This document shows, in pieces, positions 24,131 through 33,259 of a stretch of DNA of 64,000 bases (positions are counted from its first letter, which is position 1; each line of letters begins with the position of its first letter). The stretch is from JBCCOW01 sp039025855 (lineage in GTDB: Bacteria > Planctomycetota > Phycisphaerae > Phycisphaerales > Phycisphaeraceae): the NCBI GenBank assembly GCA_039025855.1, contig JBCCNL010000016.1, forward strand, positions 8,154 to 72,153, read 5' to 3'. Made by a program: the position numbers and the translations under genes. A model generated the notes under the pieces. That model had not been told where the DNA came from and did no database searches. It saw nothing but the letters and a program-made list of their open reading frames with translations.

Positions 24131-26728
24131 TTAGTTGGTGGGGGTGGCGGCGAGGGTGTTGAGACGGGCAGACCACTGCAGCCACTCTTCCATGAGATCG
24201 CGGGACATGGGCATGGTCTGGTCGTCGAAGGCCTCCTCGGGGATGCGGCGGAGGAGGTACATGGCCTTGCGGTGGGCGGCGGCGGCAGACTCGTACTGTT
24301 CGAGGCGGCAGTAGGCGTTGACGATCTGGACCTGGGCGATGAGGGCGGAGGGGTGGGACGCCCAGCGGGAGGCGGCGCGGGAGTAGAGCTCGATGGCGGT
24401 CTCGAGGGGCTGGACGCCGCCGAGGGTGTACATGGCGTCGGCCTCGTAGAAGTAGCTGTTGCGGTGATAGAGGCGCTCGAGGTTGGAGAGGGTGTCGGGG
24501 TGGCGTTCTTCGAGTTCGGTCTTGACCTGGTTGAAGTAGGCGCGGGCTTCCTGGAGCCGACGGTCGCGTTCGGCCTGGAGGGCGAGCTGTCGGCGCGGAG
24601 GGAGTTCGGTGGCGAGGTCGGCGTCGATCTCGTCGACGGAACGTCGAAGGGCGTCGGCGAGGAGGAAGCGGAGGCGGGGGCCTTGGCGGGAGTTGCCGTA
24701 GCGTTCGACGGCTTCGGTGAGGCGTTCGATGGCGCGGGCGAAGGCGGCGGGCTGTTCGGTGCCTTGTGCGTGGTAGAGGGAGCCGAGGTCGATGAGGGCG
24801 TCGCGGTAGGCGTCGGATTCGGGGGTGATGGTGGGGTGGTCGGTAACGACGGACAGGAGGATGCGTTCGGCTTCGCCGAAGCGGTCGACGGCTTGGAGGG
24901 ATCTGGCGAGGGGGACGTAGGCGTCGGTGACGTAGGGGGCGGCGGGGTGGTTTCTGATCAGCTCTTCGAAGCGCTGGACGGCGGGGTCGTATTGTCGGTC
25001 TGCCATGAGGGCGAGGCCGAGGTTGAGCTTGGCGCGGACGCGTCGGTCGTCTTCGCGTCGGGTCTCGACGAAGTCGGCGTAGGTCTTGATGGCGTTGGGC
25101 CAGTCCTGGGCACGGTCGAAGTTCTGGGCGGCGTTCCAGAGGGCGTTGCCGTGGAGGGTGTCTTCGTTGGGGAGTCCGGTGACGGCGGCGGCGAGCCGGA
25201 GGTAGAAGTCACCGGCCTGTTCGAAGTGTCGGGCGGCGTCCTGATTGGCGAGAGCGAAGGCCTGGGCGGTGGAGTCCTGGCCGGGCTGGAGGTTGGCGGG
25301 GTCGAGCTGTTGGGCTTGTCCGAGGGTTTGCTGGCCGATCTTTTCGTGGACCGAGGCGAAGCCTTTGAGGGTCTCGGGGGAGAGCTCGGGTTGTTCGAGT
25401 CGGGCGGCGAGCTTGAGGAGGGAGAGGGTGTCGGGGTAGCGTTTTTCTTCGGCGGCGCGTTCGGCGTGTTGCTGGGCAAGCTCAGCGGCACGGGTTCGGC
25501 GGGGGTCCCAGGGGGGAGACTGTTCGAGGAGGGTGGAGATGGCGAGGTTGAGGTGTTCGAGGGCTTCGGGGAGCTGGCGTCCGCCGGGTGCCCAGGCGAA
25601 GGCGTCGGCGAGGCCGAGGAGGGCGTCGGGGTAGACGGGGCTGGTGGGGTGGCGTCGGGCGGCTTCGGTGAAGTAGCCGACGGCTTGTTCGCGGAGGGCT
25701 TCGTCGGCGGCGGCGCCTTCGGAGAGTGCGATATTGCCGAGGCCGATGAGGATGTGGGCGTTGAGGGGGTCGGCGGCGGGGATGAGGGACTGGGCGAAGC
25801 GGTACTTGATGCCGGCCTCATTGAAGTCGTCGACGGCGAGGTAAGCGTCGGCGAGAAGCGTGTGGAGGCCCGCAAGAGCGACGGGTCGAGAAGGGTCGGG
25901 GACGCGGGCGGCGAGGCGGATGATGGTGGGGGTGAGGAGCTGGATGGCCCGCTGGGGCGTGTTGATGGAGGGGTGTAGGAACTGGCGGGTTTTACGGGCG
26001 GCGGCCCAGATTTCCTGCTCGAGGCGGGTGTTGCTGTCGGTGATGCCTCGGACTTCCTGCTCGAAGCGGGAGAGCAGCTGGTTGCGTCGGGGGATTGACT
26101 GGGCGGTCGGCGGGCCTTGGTCGGCTTCGAGGAGGGTACGGACGATGCGGGCACGCTGTTGGGCGGCGGAGGGGGGCAGGCGATCGACGAGGGCGAGGGC
26201 TTCTTCGGTGCGTTCGAGGAGGGCGAGCGTCTCGGCGTAGCGGCGCATGGAGTCGGGGGGGACGGTCCATTCGAGGCGTTCGGCGTCGGCGTAGAAGCTG
26301 GCGATTTCGGCGTTGTTCAGGCGGGAGGCTTCTGTCGAGAAGTCGACGAAGGGCTGCTGGCGGATGGCCAGGAAGAGGCCGTCGGCGCGGAGCTGGGCGA
26401 TCCGGCCGTGGATTGCGGCGGACTTGGGTTCGAGCTGTTTGAAGTAGGGGTCGTTGAGAATGGTGTCGACGTCGTCGAGCGCGGCTCCGGGCTCATTGGC
26501 GGCGAGCTGCTGCTGGATGCTGTCGAGCGCGGCGGGGATGTCTGGTGGGTTGTAGCGGGGGATGGCGAGGTAGATGCCGAGGACGAAGAGGCCGAGCCCG
26601 AGCAGGAGGACGGGGATCTGCCAGACCTGGGTCCAGTTCATTTCCGACGGAGGCGGCGGGGGGAGTGCGGCGGCCTGGTCGGCGAGGGCGAGCTCGGCGG
26701 GGTCGAATTCGCTTTGGGCCTCGGGCAT
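24131..26728 (-). CDS. Membrane-anchored TPR-repeat protein at the head of the flagellar cluster
   Basis: The 865 aa have an acidic/proline N-terminus (1-36), one membrane helix (about 37-56, QIPVLLLGLGLFVLGIYLAI) and about 800 residues of helical repeats with TPR character. Examples are AEIASFYADAERLEWTV, LGNIALSEGAAADEALREQA, and EAVERYGNSRQGPRLRFLLA. The bulk is probably periplasmic. I do not recognise a named family. It ends about 165 nt before the FlgN-like gene on the same strand, so it may belong to the flagellar unit, but nothing in the sequence proves a motility role. TPR scaffolds often organise assemblies. Confidence 0.8.
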   Translation of the reverse strand: MPEAQSEFDPAELALADQAAALPPPPPSEMNWTQVWQIPVLLLGLGLFVLGIYLAIPRYNPPDIPAALDSIQQQLAANEPGAALDDVDTILNDPYFKQLEPKSAAIHGRIAQLRADGLFLAIRQQPFVDFSTEASRLNNAEIASFYADAERLEWTVPPDSMRRYAETLALLERTEEALALVDRLPPSAAQQRARIVRTLLEADQGPPTAQSIPRRNQLLSRFEQEVRGITDSNTRLEQEIWAAARKTRQFLHPSINTPQRAIQLLTPTIIRLAARVPDPSRPVALAGLHTLLADAYLAVDDFNEAGIKYRFAQSLIPAADPLNAHILIGLGNIALSEGAAADEALREQAVGYFTEAARRHPTSPVYPDALLGLADAFAWAPGGRQLPEALEHLNLAISTLLEQSPPWDPRRTRAAELAQQHAERAAEEKRYPDTLSLLKLAARLEQPELSPETLKGFASVHEKIGQQTLGQAQQLDPANLQPGQDSTAQAFALANQDAARHFEQAGDFYLRLAAAVTGLPNEDTLHGNALWNAAQNFDRAQDWPNAIKTYADFVETRREDDRRVRAKLNLGLALMADRQYDPAVQRFEELIRNHPAAPYVTDAYVPLARSLQAVDRFGEAERILLSVVTDHPTITPESDAYRDALIDLGSLYHAQGTEQPAAFARAIERLTEAVERYGNSRQGPRLRFLLADALRRSVDEIDADLATELPPRRQLALQAERDRRLQEARAYFNQVKTELEERHPDTLSNLERLYHRNSYFYEADAMYTLGGVQPLETAIELYSRAASRWASHPSALIAQVQIVNAYCRLEQYESAAAAHRKAMYLLRRIPEEAFDDQTMPMSRDLMEEWLQWSARLNTLAATPTN

Positions 26729-26848
26729 GGGGATCGGCGGGGTGGTCGGGTATGGGATCGCGCCACGCGGGGCGTGGTGATGGTGTTAGTTGGATCGGAT
26801 GGGGGCGGGGGTGGGCTTGAGTTATCGGGCGGGGCGCGTGGGGTTATC

Positions 26849-26872
26849 GCGGCAAGCGGCGACGCTACGAAT
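26849..26872. repeat. TAG-foot hairpin overlapping the prfB stop codon
   Basis: On the minus strand the element reads TCGTAGCGTCGCCGCTTGCC. Its TAG (26865-26867) is the stop codon of prfB. The 136-nt gap between prfB and the TPR gene holds nothing else recognisable. Confidence 0.55.
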
Positions 26873-27995
26873 CGGAAGCGTCTTTTTGGTGGGCGCGGCG
26901 TTTGAGTTCGGCGTCGATGAAGCCCTGGATGTTGCCGTCCATGACGGACTGGGGGTTGCCGACCTCGTAGTTGGTGCGGTGGTCTTTGACGCGGTTGTCG
27001 TAGAAGACGTACGAACGGATCTGGCTGCCCCAGCCGCGGTCCACGGAGCCGCCGGTAGCTTGGTCCATCTCGGCCTGTCGTTTTTCCTCTTCGAGGAGTT
27101 CGAGCTTGCCCTTGAGGATGCCCAGGGCGAGGCGTTTGTTCTGTTCCTGTTTACGCTCGACGGAGCAGACGACCATGATGGGCTCGGCCATGTCGGGGGT
27201 CTTGTAGACAAGGCGCACTGCGGAGGCGACCTTGTTGACGTTCTGTCCGCCGGGGCCGGAGGAGCGGGCGAACATGGTGGTCTCGAGGTGGTCTTCGTCG
27301 ATCTCGACGCCGCCGGTGTCGGGGAATTCGGGGATGACGTCGATGGTGGCGAAAGAGGTCTGGCGTTTGCCCTCGGCATTGAAGGGAGAGACCCGGGCGA
27401 GGCGGTGGGTGCCGCGTTCGGCGGAGAGGTAGCCGTAGGCCATCGGGCCCTTGATGAAGAGGGTGACTTCGGAGATGCCGGCCTCGGTGCCGTGGGTCTT
27501 GGAGACTTCGGAGACGTCCCAGCCCTGCTTTTCGCAGTGGTAGAGGTACATACGGAGGAGCATCTCAGCCCAGTCGTCGGCCTCGGTGCCGCCGGCACCG
27601 GACTGGATCGTGAGGTAGCAGTTGCGGCCGTCGTATTTGCCGGAGAGGAGGGCGGCGGTCTCGAGCTTGTCGATCTTGGCCGCGAGCGGATCGATCTGAG
27701 CGTCGACCTCTTCGCGGGTGTCTTGATCGTCTTCGTCCTCGGCCATCTCCCAGAGCAGGACGGTTTCGTCGATCTCGGACTTGAGATCGGTCACCGGCGA
27801 GATCAGGGCCTTGATGGATTTGAGTTCGTCGACGACGGCGTTGGCGCTGTCCTGGTCGTTCCAGAAGTCGGGCTGACCCATCTCGGCTTCGAGTTCCTTC
27901 AGGCGGTCCGACCGCTCGGGGACGCGGAGCGAGTTGTGGATCGCGTCGACGCGTTGCTGGAGGTTGGAGAGGAGGCCGGGGATGTTGTCGTGCAT
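26865..27995 (-). CDS. prfB: Peptide chain release factor 2
   Basis: RF2 releases finished proteins at UGA and UAA stops. The 376 aa carry the stop-codon-reading tripeptide SPF at residues 203-205, which separates RF2 from RF1, and the catalytic GGQ at 249-251 (SSGPGGQNVNKVA). The frame is continuous from the ATG: the usual early in-frame UGA with +1 frameshift signal, which autoregulates RF2 in most bacteria, is missing. The N-terminal part runs straight through NSLRVPERSDRLKELEAEM. The stop is a TAG that forms part of a hairpin repeat. Confidence 0.97.
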   Translation of the reverse strand: MHDNIPGLLSNLQQRVDAIHNSLRVPERSDRLKELEAEMGQPDFWNDQDSANAVVDELKSIKALISPVTDLKSEIDETVLLWEMAEDEDDQDTREEVDAQIDPLAAKIDKLETAALLSGKYDGRNCYLTIQSGAGGTEADDWAEMLLRMYLYHCEKQGWDVSEVSKTHGTEAGISEVTLFIKGPMAYGYLSAERGTHRLARVSPFNAEGKRQTSFATIDVIPEFPDTGGVEIDEDHLETTMFARSSGPGGQNVNKVASAVRLVYKTPDMAEPIMVVCSVERKQEQNKRLALGILKGKLELLEEEKRQAEMDQATGGSVDRGWGSQIRSYVFYDNRVKDHRTNYEVGNPQSVMDGNIQGFIDAELKRRAHQKDASDS

Positions 27996-28022
27996 GGTGC
28001 GAGTGGAAGGGTATGGCAGCGC

Positions 28023-28051
28023 GGCCGGTCGCGAGCGACCGGGCTAAACGG
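28023..28051. repeat. Hairpin repeat GGCCGGTCGC..GCGACCGGGCTAAACGG, prfB-aminotransferase gap
   Basis: It is the sister copy of the element at 16673-16698, with the same orientation and one base different in the loop. It fills the 74-nt gap between the aminotransferase stop and the prfB start. Confidence 0.78.
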
Positions 28052-28069
28052 AGTATGGAGTGAGTTCGG

Positions 28070-29281
28070 TCAGGCGCAGGCGTGGACGACCTCGCCAATG
28101 GCGTCGCAGAGCCGGGGGAGATTGGCGGGGGTCATGCCGGCGACGTTGATGCGGCCGGAACCGACGATGTAGATGGCGTGGTCTTCGCGGAGTTTTTTGA
28201 CGCAGTCTTTGCTGAGGCCCGAGAGGGTGAACATGCCTTTCTGCCGGGTGATGAAGGCGTTGCCGTCGGGGGAGAGCTGGGTGTCGCAGGCGTCGAGCTT
28301 GTCGCGGAAGGCTTGGCGGGTCGAGTTGATGCGGTCGCGCATGGTGGCGAGCTCGGCCTTCCAGTCGGCGGTGAGCTCGGCGTCGTCGAGGATTGTCTGG
28401 ACGACGGCGCCGCCGTGGGCGGGCGGGTTGGAGTAGTTGCGGCGGATGGACTGCTTCACTTGTGACTTGGCGGCGGCGGCGGCTTCGTCGTCTGCGGCGA
28501 CGACGGTGAGCGCGCCGATGCGTTCGCGGTAGAGCCCGAAGTTTTTGGAGTAGCTGGCGGTGACCATGAACTCGGGGCAGGCGTTGGCGATGGCGTGCAG
28601 GCCGGCGGCGTCTTGTTCGAGGCCTTCCCCAAAGCCCTGGTAGGCGAAGTCGATCAGCGGGAACAGCTGCTTGTCGGCAAGGAGCTTCGCGATCTGTTGC
28701 CACTGCTCGGGGGTGGGGTCGATGCCCGTGGGGTTGTGACAGCAGGCATGGAGGAGGACGACGTCGCCGGGCTTGGCGGCCTCGAGTCCAGCGAGCATGG
28801 CGTCGAAGGCCAGGGCGTTGGCGAGTCGGTCGAGGTAGGGGTAGGTGCGGGTCTGGAGGCCGGCGGCGAGGAAGATGCCGTGGTGGTTGGCCCAGGTCGG
28901 GTCGGACAGGTGGATGCTGGTGTTGGGGAGGTTGGCCTTGAGGAAGTCGCCGGCGACGCGGAGGCCGCCGGTGCCGCCGGGGGTCTGGGCGGAGAAAGCG
29001 CGGGGACTGTCGACGAGGTCGTGACTGGGGCCGAAGAGCATGGCCCGGGCGTGTCGGCCGAGGGCGGGTTGGCCGTCGATGGGGAAGTAGGACTTGCTGT
29101 GGTCGGTTTCGAGAAGGCGGGCCTCGGCGGCTTTGACCGCGCGGAGGACCGGGGTGCCGCCGGCCTCGTCCTTGTAGACGCCAACTCCGAGGTTGATCTT
29201 GTCCGGGCGGGGGTCTTCGACGAAGGCCTGGGTGAGCCCGAGGATGGCATCAGGGGGGGCGGGCTGAACGAGCTCGAGCAT
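28070..29281 (-). CDS. Aspartate/aromatic aminotransferase, PLP-dependent (AspC/TyrB type)
   Basis: The 403 aa from the ATG at 29281 belong to PLP fold type I, subgroup I-alpha. The N-terminus INLGVGVYKDEAGGTPVL is typical. Asn183 in CHNPTGID and the PLP-binding Lys246 in TASYSKNFGLYRERIGA are present, and the conserved FSLSGL-like C-terminal segment reads KGMFTLSGLSK. It moves an amino group between aspartate (or aromatic amino acids) and 2-oxoglutarate in the cytosol. It diverges from the Gfo/Idh gene across a 222-nt region in which no convincing promoter boxes were seen. Confidence 0.93.
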   Translation of the reverse strand: MLELVQPAPPDAILGLTQAFVEDPRPDKINLGVGVYKDEAGGTPVLRAVKAAEARLLETDHSKSYFPIDGQPALGRHARAMLFGPSHDLVDSPRAFSAQTPGGTGGLRVAGDFLKANLPNTSIHLSDPTWANHHGIFLAAGLQTRTYPYLDRLANALAFDAMLAGLEAAKPGDVVLLHACCHNPTGIDPTPEQWQQIAKLLADKQLFPLIDFAYQGFGEGLEQDAAGLHAIANACPEFMVTASYSKNFGLYRERIGALTVVAADDEAAAAAKSQVKQSIRRNYSNPPAHGGAVVQTILDDAELTADWKAELATMRDRINSTRQAFRDKLDACDTQLSPDGNAFITRQKGMFTLSGLSKDCVKKLREDHAIYIVGSGRINVAGMTPANLPRLCDAIGEVVHACA

Positions 29282-29503
29282 GACGGGGTCCTTGGGGGTG
29301 CCTGACGGGGCACGGTGGCGATGACCCGGGGGCTGGGCCGAACGGCACAGGGTATCTCTGCGGTGCAGAGCGGGCAAAAAGGGGGACCACACGGCCGGCG
29401 GCTTGGGGTAGTATCGCCCGCCGGGTATCCCGATCCACGGGGTTCCGGGACGCTTTCACCCCCCTACCGCCGCCAACCCGACGCGGCATGCGGAGAGCTA
29501 GAA

Positions 29504-30682
29504 ATGGACAAGGTCAGACTCGGACTCATCGGCGCCGGCGGCGGCATGGCCAACGCCCACCAGAAATACTTCAAGGACATCCCCGGCCTCGATTACGCCG
29601 CGGCCAGCGATATCGACCCCGACGCGCTCGAGCGCGTCAAGGCCGACTACAGCCCACGCCACACTTTCAGCGATGCCCGCGAGATGATGGACTCCGGCGA
29701 GATCGACGCCGTCTTCATCGCCTGTCCCCACTTCGACCACCCGGTGTTCAGCGAGTACGCCTTCGAGCGGGGCATCCATGTGCTCTGCGAGAAGCCCGTC
29801 GCGGTGACCGCGCAGGCCGCGGCCGCCACCAACGCCGCCTACGAAGCCGCCAAGGCCAAGCACCCCGGCCTCCTCTACGCCGGCATGTTCAACCAGCGCA
29901 CCCACGCTGACTGGAAGCTCATCAAACGCTACCTCACCGACGGCACCATCGGCGAGCTCATGCGCGTCTCCTGGACCATCACCAGCTGGTTCCGTTCGCA
30001 GGCCTACTACAACTCCGGCGGCTGGCGGGCCACCTGGTCCGGCGAGGGCGGCGGCGTCCTCATCAACCAGTGCCCCCACAACCTCGACCTCTTCACCTGG
30101 TGGTTCGGTACCCCCAAGAAGGTCATCGCCCTCGCGGAGCTCGGGAAGTACCACGACATCGAGGTCGAAGACGAGGTCTCCGCGCTCGTGCAATTCGCGA
30201 ACGGGGCTACCGGCACCTTCGTCACCTCCACCGCGCAGACCCCCGGCATCAACCGCATCGAGATCGTCGGCGAGAACGCCACGCTCATCCGCGACGACCA
30301 CGACTTCATCCTGAAGAAAACCCACCAGGGCGTCCGCGAGTTCATCCAGACCACCAAAGAACGCTTCGGCAACGTCACTGTCGACGAGCACCACATCAAG
30401 GTCGGCGGCGACTCCCCCGGTCACAAAGAGATCACCCGTAACTTCATCGCCACCATCCTCGGTAACGACGACGCCCTCATCGCCCCCGCCACCGAAGGCA
30501 TCCACGGCCTGGAGTTCGGCAACGCCATGCTGCTGTCAGGCCTCGAAAACAACCACCCCATCGACCTGCCCATGGACCGACCCGCCTACGCCGCCAAGCT
30601 TGAAGAGCTTCAGGCCAACTCGACCTACGTCAAGCCCGAGGTCAAAAACGCCGGGCCCGTCGCGATGGGCAGTTCGTTCTGA
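29504..30682 (+). CDS. Gfo/Idh/MocA-family NAD(P)-dependent oxidoreductase
   Basis: 392 aa from the ATG at 29504, with GGAGAG 7 nt upstream. The N-terminal Rossmann fold has GLIGAGGGMANAH (residues 7-19) and the family EKP motif at 96-98 (HVLCEKPVAV). The C-terminal alpha/beta substrate domain has GGVLINQCPHNLDLFTWWFG, with the GxHxxD-like position read as CPHNLD. These enzymes oxidise or reduce sugars and inositols; the substrate cannot be named from sequence. Planctomycetes carry many paralogs. It is a single gene, with the C-rich codon choice of the right-hand part of the window. Confidence 0.9.
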   Translation: MDKVRLGLIGAGGGMANAHQKYFKDIPGLDYAAASDIDPDALERVKADYSPRHTFSDAREMMDSGEIDAVFIACPHFDHPVFSEYAFERGIHVLCEKPVAVTAQAAAATNAAYEAAKAKHPGLLYAGMFNQRTHADWKLIKRYLTDGTIGELMRVSWTITSWFRSQAYYNSGGWRATWSGEGGGVLINQCPHNLDLFTWWFGTPKKVIALAELGKYHDIEVEDEVSALVQFANGATGTFVTSTAQTPGINRIEIVGENATLIRDDHDFILKKTHQGVREFIQTTKERFGNVTVDEHHIKVGGDSPGHKEITRNFIATILGNDDALIAPATEGIHGLEFGNAMLLSGLENNHPIDLPMDRPAYAAKLEELQANSTYVKPEVKNAGPVAMGSSF

Positions 30683-30754
30683 ATGAATGCGATCCGGGCT
30701 GGACGTCACCGATCGGTTACAGCCGGTGCCGATAGCGTTTGTAGTGTTTTGTGA

Positions 30755-32350
30755 TTACCACTCCCCGTGATCGGCAGGCATCGGAAACCCGATCGTCAGA
30801 TCACCACGGTTGAGGCTGTAGGTTCCCTTGTCGTCTGCGTGGTTAGGGCCGAAGCTATAGAGCAGATAGGTTTGTCGATCCTGCGATGGTCGATAGGTCA
30901 ACGGCACGCCACCCGGCCGAAAACGGTCTGGCGGAAGGGCATCGAGCAGATCGGGAACCAATACGTCTAACGTTTCCGGGAACCGGCTGTGCTTCATCTG
31001 ATGCAGCCGGAGTGCCGCGGCGATGATGGCGAGTTCACGGTTCTGGGCTCCTTGAAAGTGACTACGGATAGAGGCGCCAACGCTCGCCAAGGCGTTCCGC
31101 GTGATGGCATGACCAACCGCTTCGCTGTGGTCCGGGGGGAACCAAACCGAACGCCCGACGACCTCGAATTCACGCGGCAGTGCAGCCTCGATCGCTTCGA
31201 TCCCGGCCCAAGAGTCTTGTTCGGGTAGGGCATCGTGATTGGGCAGTGTTGCGGGTAACGCGTCGAAGTGTCCGTTGATGATCCGCTGGGCCCGCGCTGG
31301 GTCGAAGCCACGCGCCCGGATGCTGACCCGGATCAGGTCGCCCTTTAGGTACCGGATGGATTGCAGGCGACCCCGGAGGTAATCCTCAAGCTGTTGCAGG
31401 GCGCGTCCACGCGAATCGGTCTGGAACGCCAGCAGCAACTGGTCGCCAGGTTCGGTCTTGAGCGTTTCGAGCACGTCGGACAACACGTATGCCGGGACCG
31501 AGGGATGGGCGATGAGCGTTCGGGAAAGCTCGTGGGCTCGGGCTCGAAAACTGATGGCGATAAGCTGTGCCTGCCCGGTGGGCTGCTGTCCCCACAGCTC
31601 GGCGAGCCGCATCCACTGCCGATGCCGCTCAACCGCCCTGCCCCAACGCTGCTGATGCACCGCCAGGAAGGCATCACTCGCAATCAGGTACTCAACCTCC
31701 CCAAACCGCGTCTCCGGGTTGCGTAGCGTGCCGACTTCACGCGCGAGCGGCTCCGGGGCATTGACATAGGGATATGCGAAACGCGGCCTGCCCAGCGCCT
31801 CATCGATGACAGACCAGGCCCACCGGTTTTCATCAAGCCAAGCCTCGACCATCGGAAACTCCTCCGGCTTCCACGGCCGCTCCAGGGCCTCGTACGCGGC
31901 CTCGTGCCTATCAAACTCGGGAAAAGGCGTGAGCGGCCGGCGTGGCGACTCGGCGTCCATCCCCAGCACTCCGAAGACAGCCCGCCGGTCATCCATAAAG
32001 ATTTCATGGATCGGCTTGTAATCGAAGACCGGCTCACCGTCCTCCCACGGCTGCTGGTCAGGCATCAGCCGCAGCAGCGGGATGGCCGCATTGTTCTCCG
32101 GCGTCGCGCCGTCCATAATGATCTGGTTCAACGCTGCGGCATAGTCGACCGTGCCGTCGGGGTTCAGCGGGCCGGTGAAATACGTGGTGTCCGGGCCAAC
32201 CCGCGGGGGTGGGTAGGACGCCGGCTCGGGGGCGTGGGTCCGCACCGCGAACAGCAGCAGCATCGCCCCGGCGAGCACCCCGGTCAGCAGGATCACGCTC
32301 ACCAGCGGCGAACCCATGGGCGGCTTCTGTAATCGGTCGGGCCCCGTCAT
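30755..32350 (-). CDS. Anchored protein with pseudopilin-like C-terminus, paralog 1 of 3
   Basis: The 531 aa have an N-terminal membrane anchor/signal (about 13-36) and then the block DTTYFTGPLNPDGTVDYAAA. A large mixed helical domain follows, then a C-terminal block with RFPETLDVLVPDLLDALPPD, PLTYRPS and TYLLYSFGPNHADD. Two diverged paralogs lie at 33746-35296 and 37955-39472. The end of the C-terminal block (LxYxPxxxxTYLLYSxGxNxxDDGG) resembles the calcium-loop end of type II secretion major pseudopilins. No enzyme motif is visible, and the function is unknown. The N-terminus overlaps the region upstream of the divergent gene at 32454. Confidence 0.8.
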   Translation of the reverse strand: MTGPDRLQKPPMGSPLVSVILLTGVLAGAMLLLFAVRTHAPEPASYPPPRVGPDTTYFTGPLNPDGTVDYAAALNQIIMDGATPENNAAIPLLRLMPDQQPWEDGEPVFDYKPIHEIFMDDRRAVFGVLGMDAESPRRPLTPFPEFDRHEAAYEALERPWKPEEFPMVEAWLDENRWAWSVIDEALGRPRFAYPYVNAPEPLAREVGTLRNPETRFGEVEYLIASDAFLAVHQQRWGRAVERHRQWMRLAELWGQQPTGQAQLIAISFRARAHELSRTLIAHPSVPAYVLSDVLETLKTEPGDQLLLAFQTDSRGRALQQLEDYLRGRLQSIRYLKGDLIRVSIRARGFDPARAQRIINGHFDALPATLPNHDALPEQDSWAGIEAIEAALPREFEVVGRSVWFPPDHSEAVGHAITRNALASVGASIRSHFQGAQNRELAIIAAALRLHQMKHSRFPETLDVLVPDLLDALPPDRFRPGGVPLTYRPSQDRQTYLLYSFGPNHADDKGTYSLNRGDLTIGFPMPADHGEW

Positions 32351-32453
32351 CGTCCCTAGTTTAAGTACCGGGCTGGCCCTACAAACGACGCAGGGTTTGC
32401 GTTACCCTCAACTAGGCCCGCCGACCGCTCCAACCCGAGAAAGAGAGACACCC

Positions 32454-33230
32454 GTGGATGATGATCGAATGGACCCCATCCCTGAAGCCGCCCCGCTGGA
32501 GAGCGAAGCCGCTGCCCCCGCCCTGCATTCGATCAAGGGCATCCTGTGTGCTGCATTCCTTGGCTCGTTCCTGGGGGGTGGGATCGTCATGGCGATCAAC
32601 TTCGCACGGATGAAGAAGCAGGCCGCCGCGGTGGGCACCGTCATCGCGTCGGTCGTCGCCACCCTGGGCCTGGTGGGGCTGATCTTCGCTCTGCCCGACG
32701 ACCTCCCGGTCCCGAACATCGCGTTCATTGTCCCGCAACTGCTCGCGGTGTATTTCATCGCCAAAGCGCTGCAGGGCCAGGCGATCGCGGAACATACCGA
32801 AGCGGGCGGGGCGATGAGCTCGCAGTGGCGATCCGCCGGCGTTGGTCTGTTGTGCTTTGTGGTCCTGGCGGTGGGCATTTTCGCGGCGGTCTTCGCGCTC
32901 GAGCCGTCCTTCGGCACCCGGGTCGAGTTCGGCAACGACGAGGTGTACATCGCGGGTGATGCGACCGGGGCCGACGCCCAGAAGCTGGCCGACGCCTTGG
33001 AGACCGCGGGCTACTTCGGGTCGGCCGGCGCGTCGGTGAAGCTCGAAGAACTGTCGGGCCAGACGACGATCTCTTTTGTGCTGGTGGACGGCGCGTGGAA
33101 CGCACCGGATACCCTCGACGGGTTCCGGGAACTGGGCGGATTGGTGGCCGAGTCGGGCTTCGCCAAGCCGCTTACGGTCGAACTATGCAACGCGTACTTC
33201 GAGGTTCAGAAGACGCTGACGATTGAGTGA
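32454..33230 (+). CDS. Multi-span membrane protein of unknown function
   Basis: 258 aa from a GTG at 32454, with GAGAGA 5 nt upstream; an ATG at 32469 is an alternative, and the longer open frame overlaps the divergent gene. Hydrophobic segments lie at about 29-50, 62-82, 88-105 and 125-147. A soluble C-terminal domain of about 110 aa follows (VEFGNDEVYIAGDATGADAQ through LTVELCNAYFEVQKTLTI). The C-terminal domain resembles no family I can name. It is followed closely by another small membrane-protein gene. Confidence 0.65.
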   Translation: MDDDRMDPIPEAAPLESEAAAPALHSIKGILCAAFLGSFLGGGIVMAINFARMKKQAAAVGTVIASVVATLGLVGLIFALPDDLPVPNIAFIVPQLLAVYFIAKALQGQAIAEHTEAGGAMSSQWRSAGVGLLCFVVLAVGIFAAVFALEPSFGTRVEFGNDEVYIAGDATGADAQKLADALETAGYFGSAGASVKLEELSGQTTISFVLVDGAWNAPDTLDGFRELGGLVAESGFAKPLTVELCNAYFEVQKTLTIE

Positions 33231-33231
33231 A

Positions 33232-33245
33232 GCCGACGCGTCGGC
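33232..33245. repeat. Perfect palindrome GCCGACGCGTCGGC
   Basis: A 14-nt palindrome lies directly after the stop codon of the upstream membrane protein, followed by CTTA. It is a candidate minimal member of the GC-hairpin repeats. Confidence 0.45.
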
Positions 33246-33259
33246 CTTACGATGAGCGG

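Noticed and set aside
24032..25978. 648-codon plus-strand open frame antisense to the TPR protein
   Set aside because: Composition is Gly/Val/Glu-biased without any motif; the minus-strand TPR frame explains the region.
29386..29414. Possible sigma-70 promoter for the Gfo/Idh gene with -10 TAGTAT
   Set aside because: The -10 matches only 4 of 6 and no acceptable -35 lies 16-18 nt upstream, so it is not reported as a promoter.
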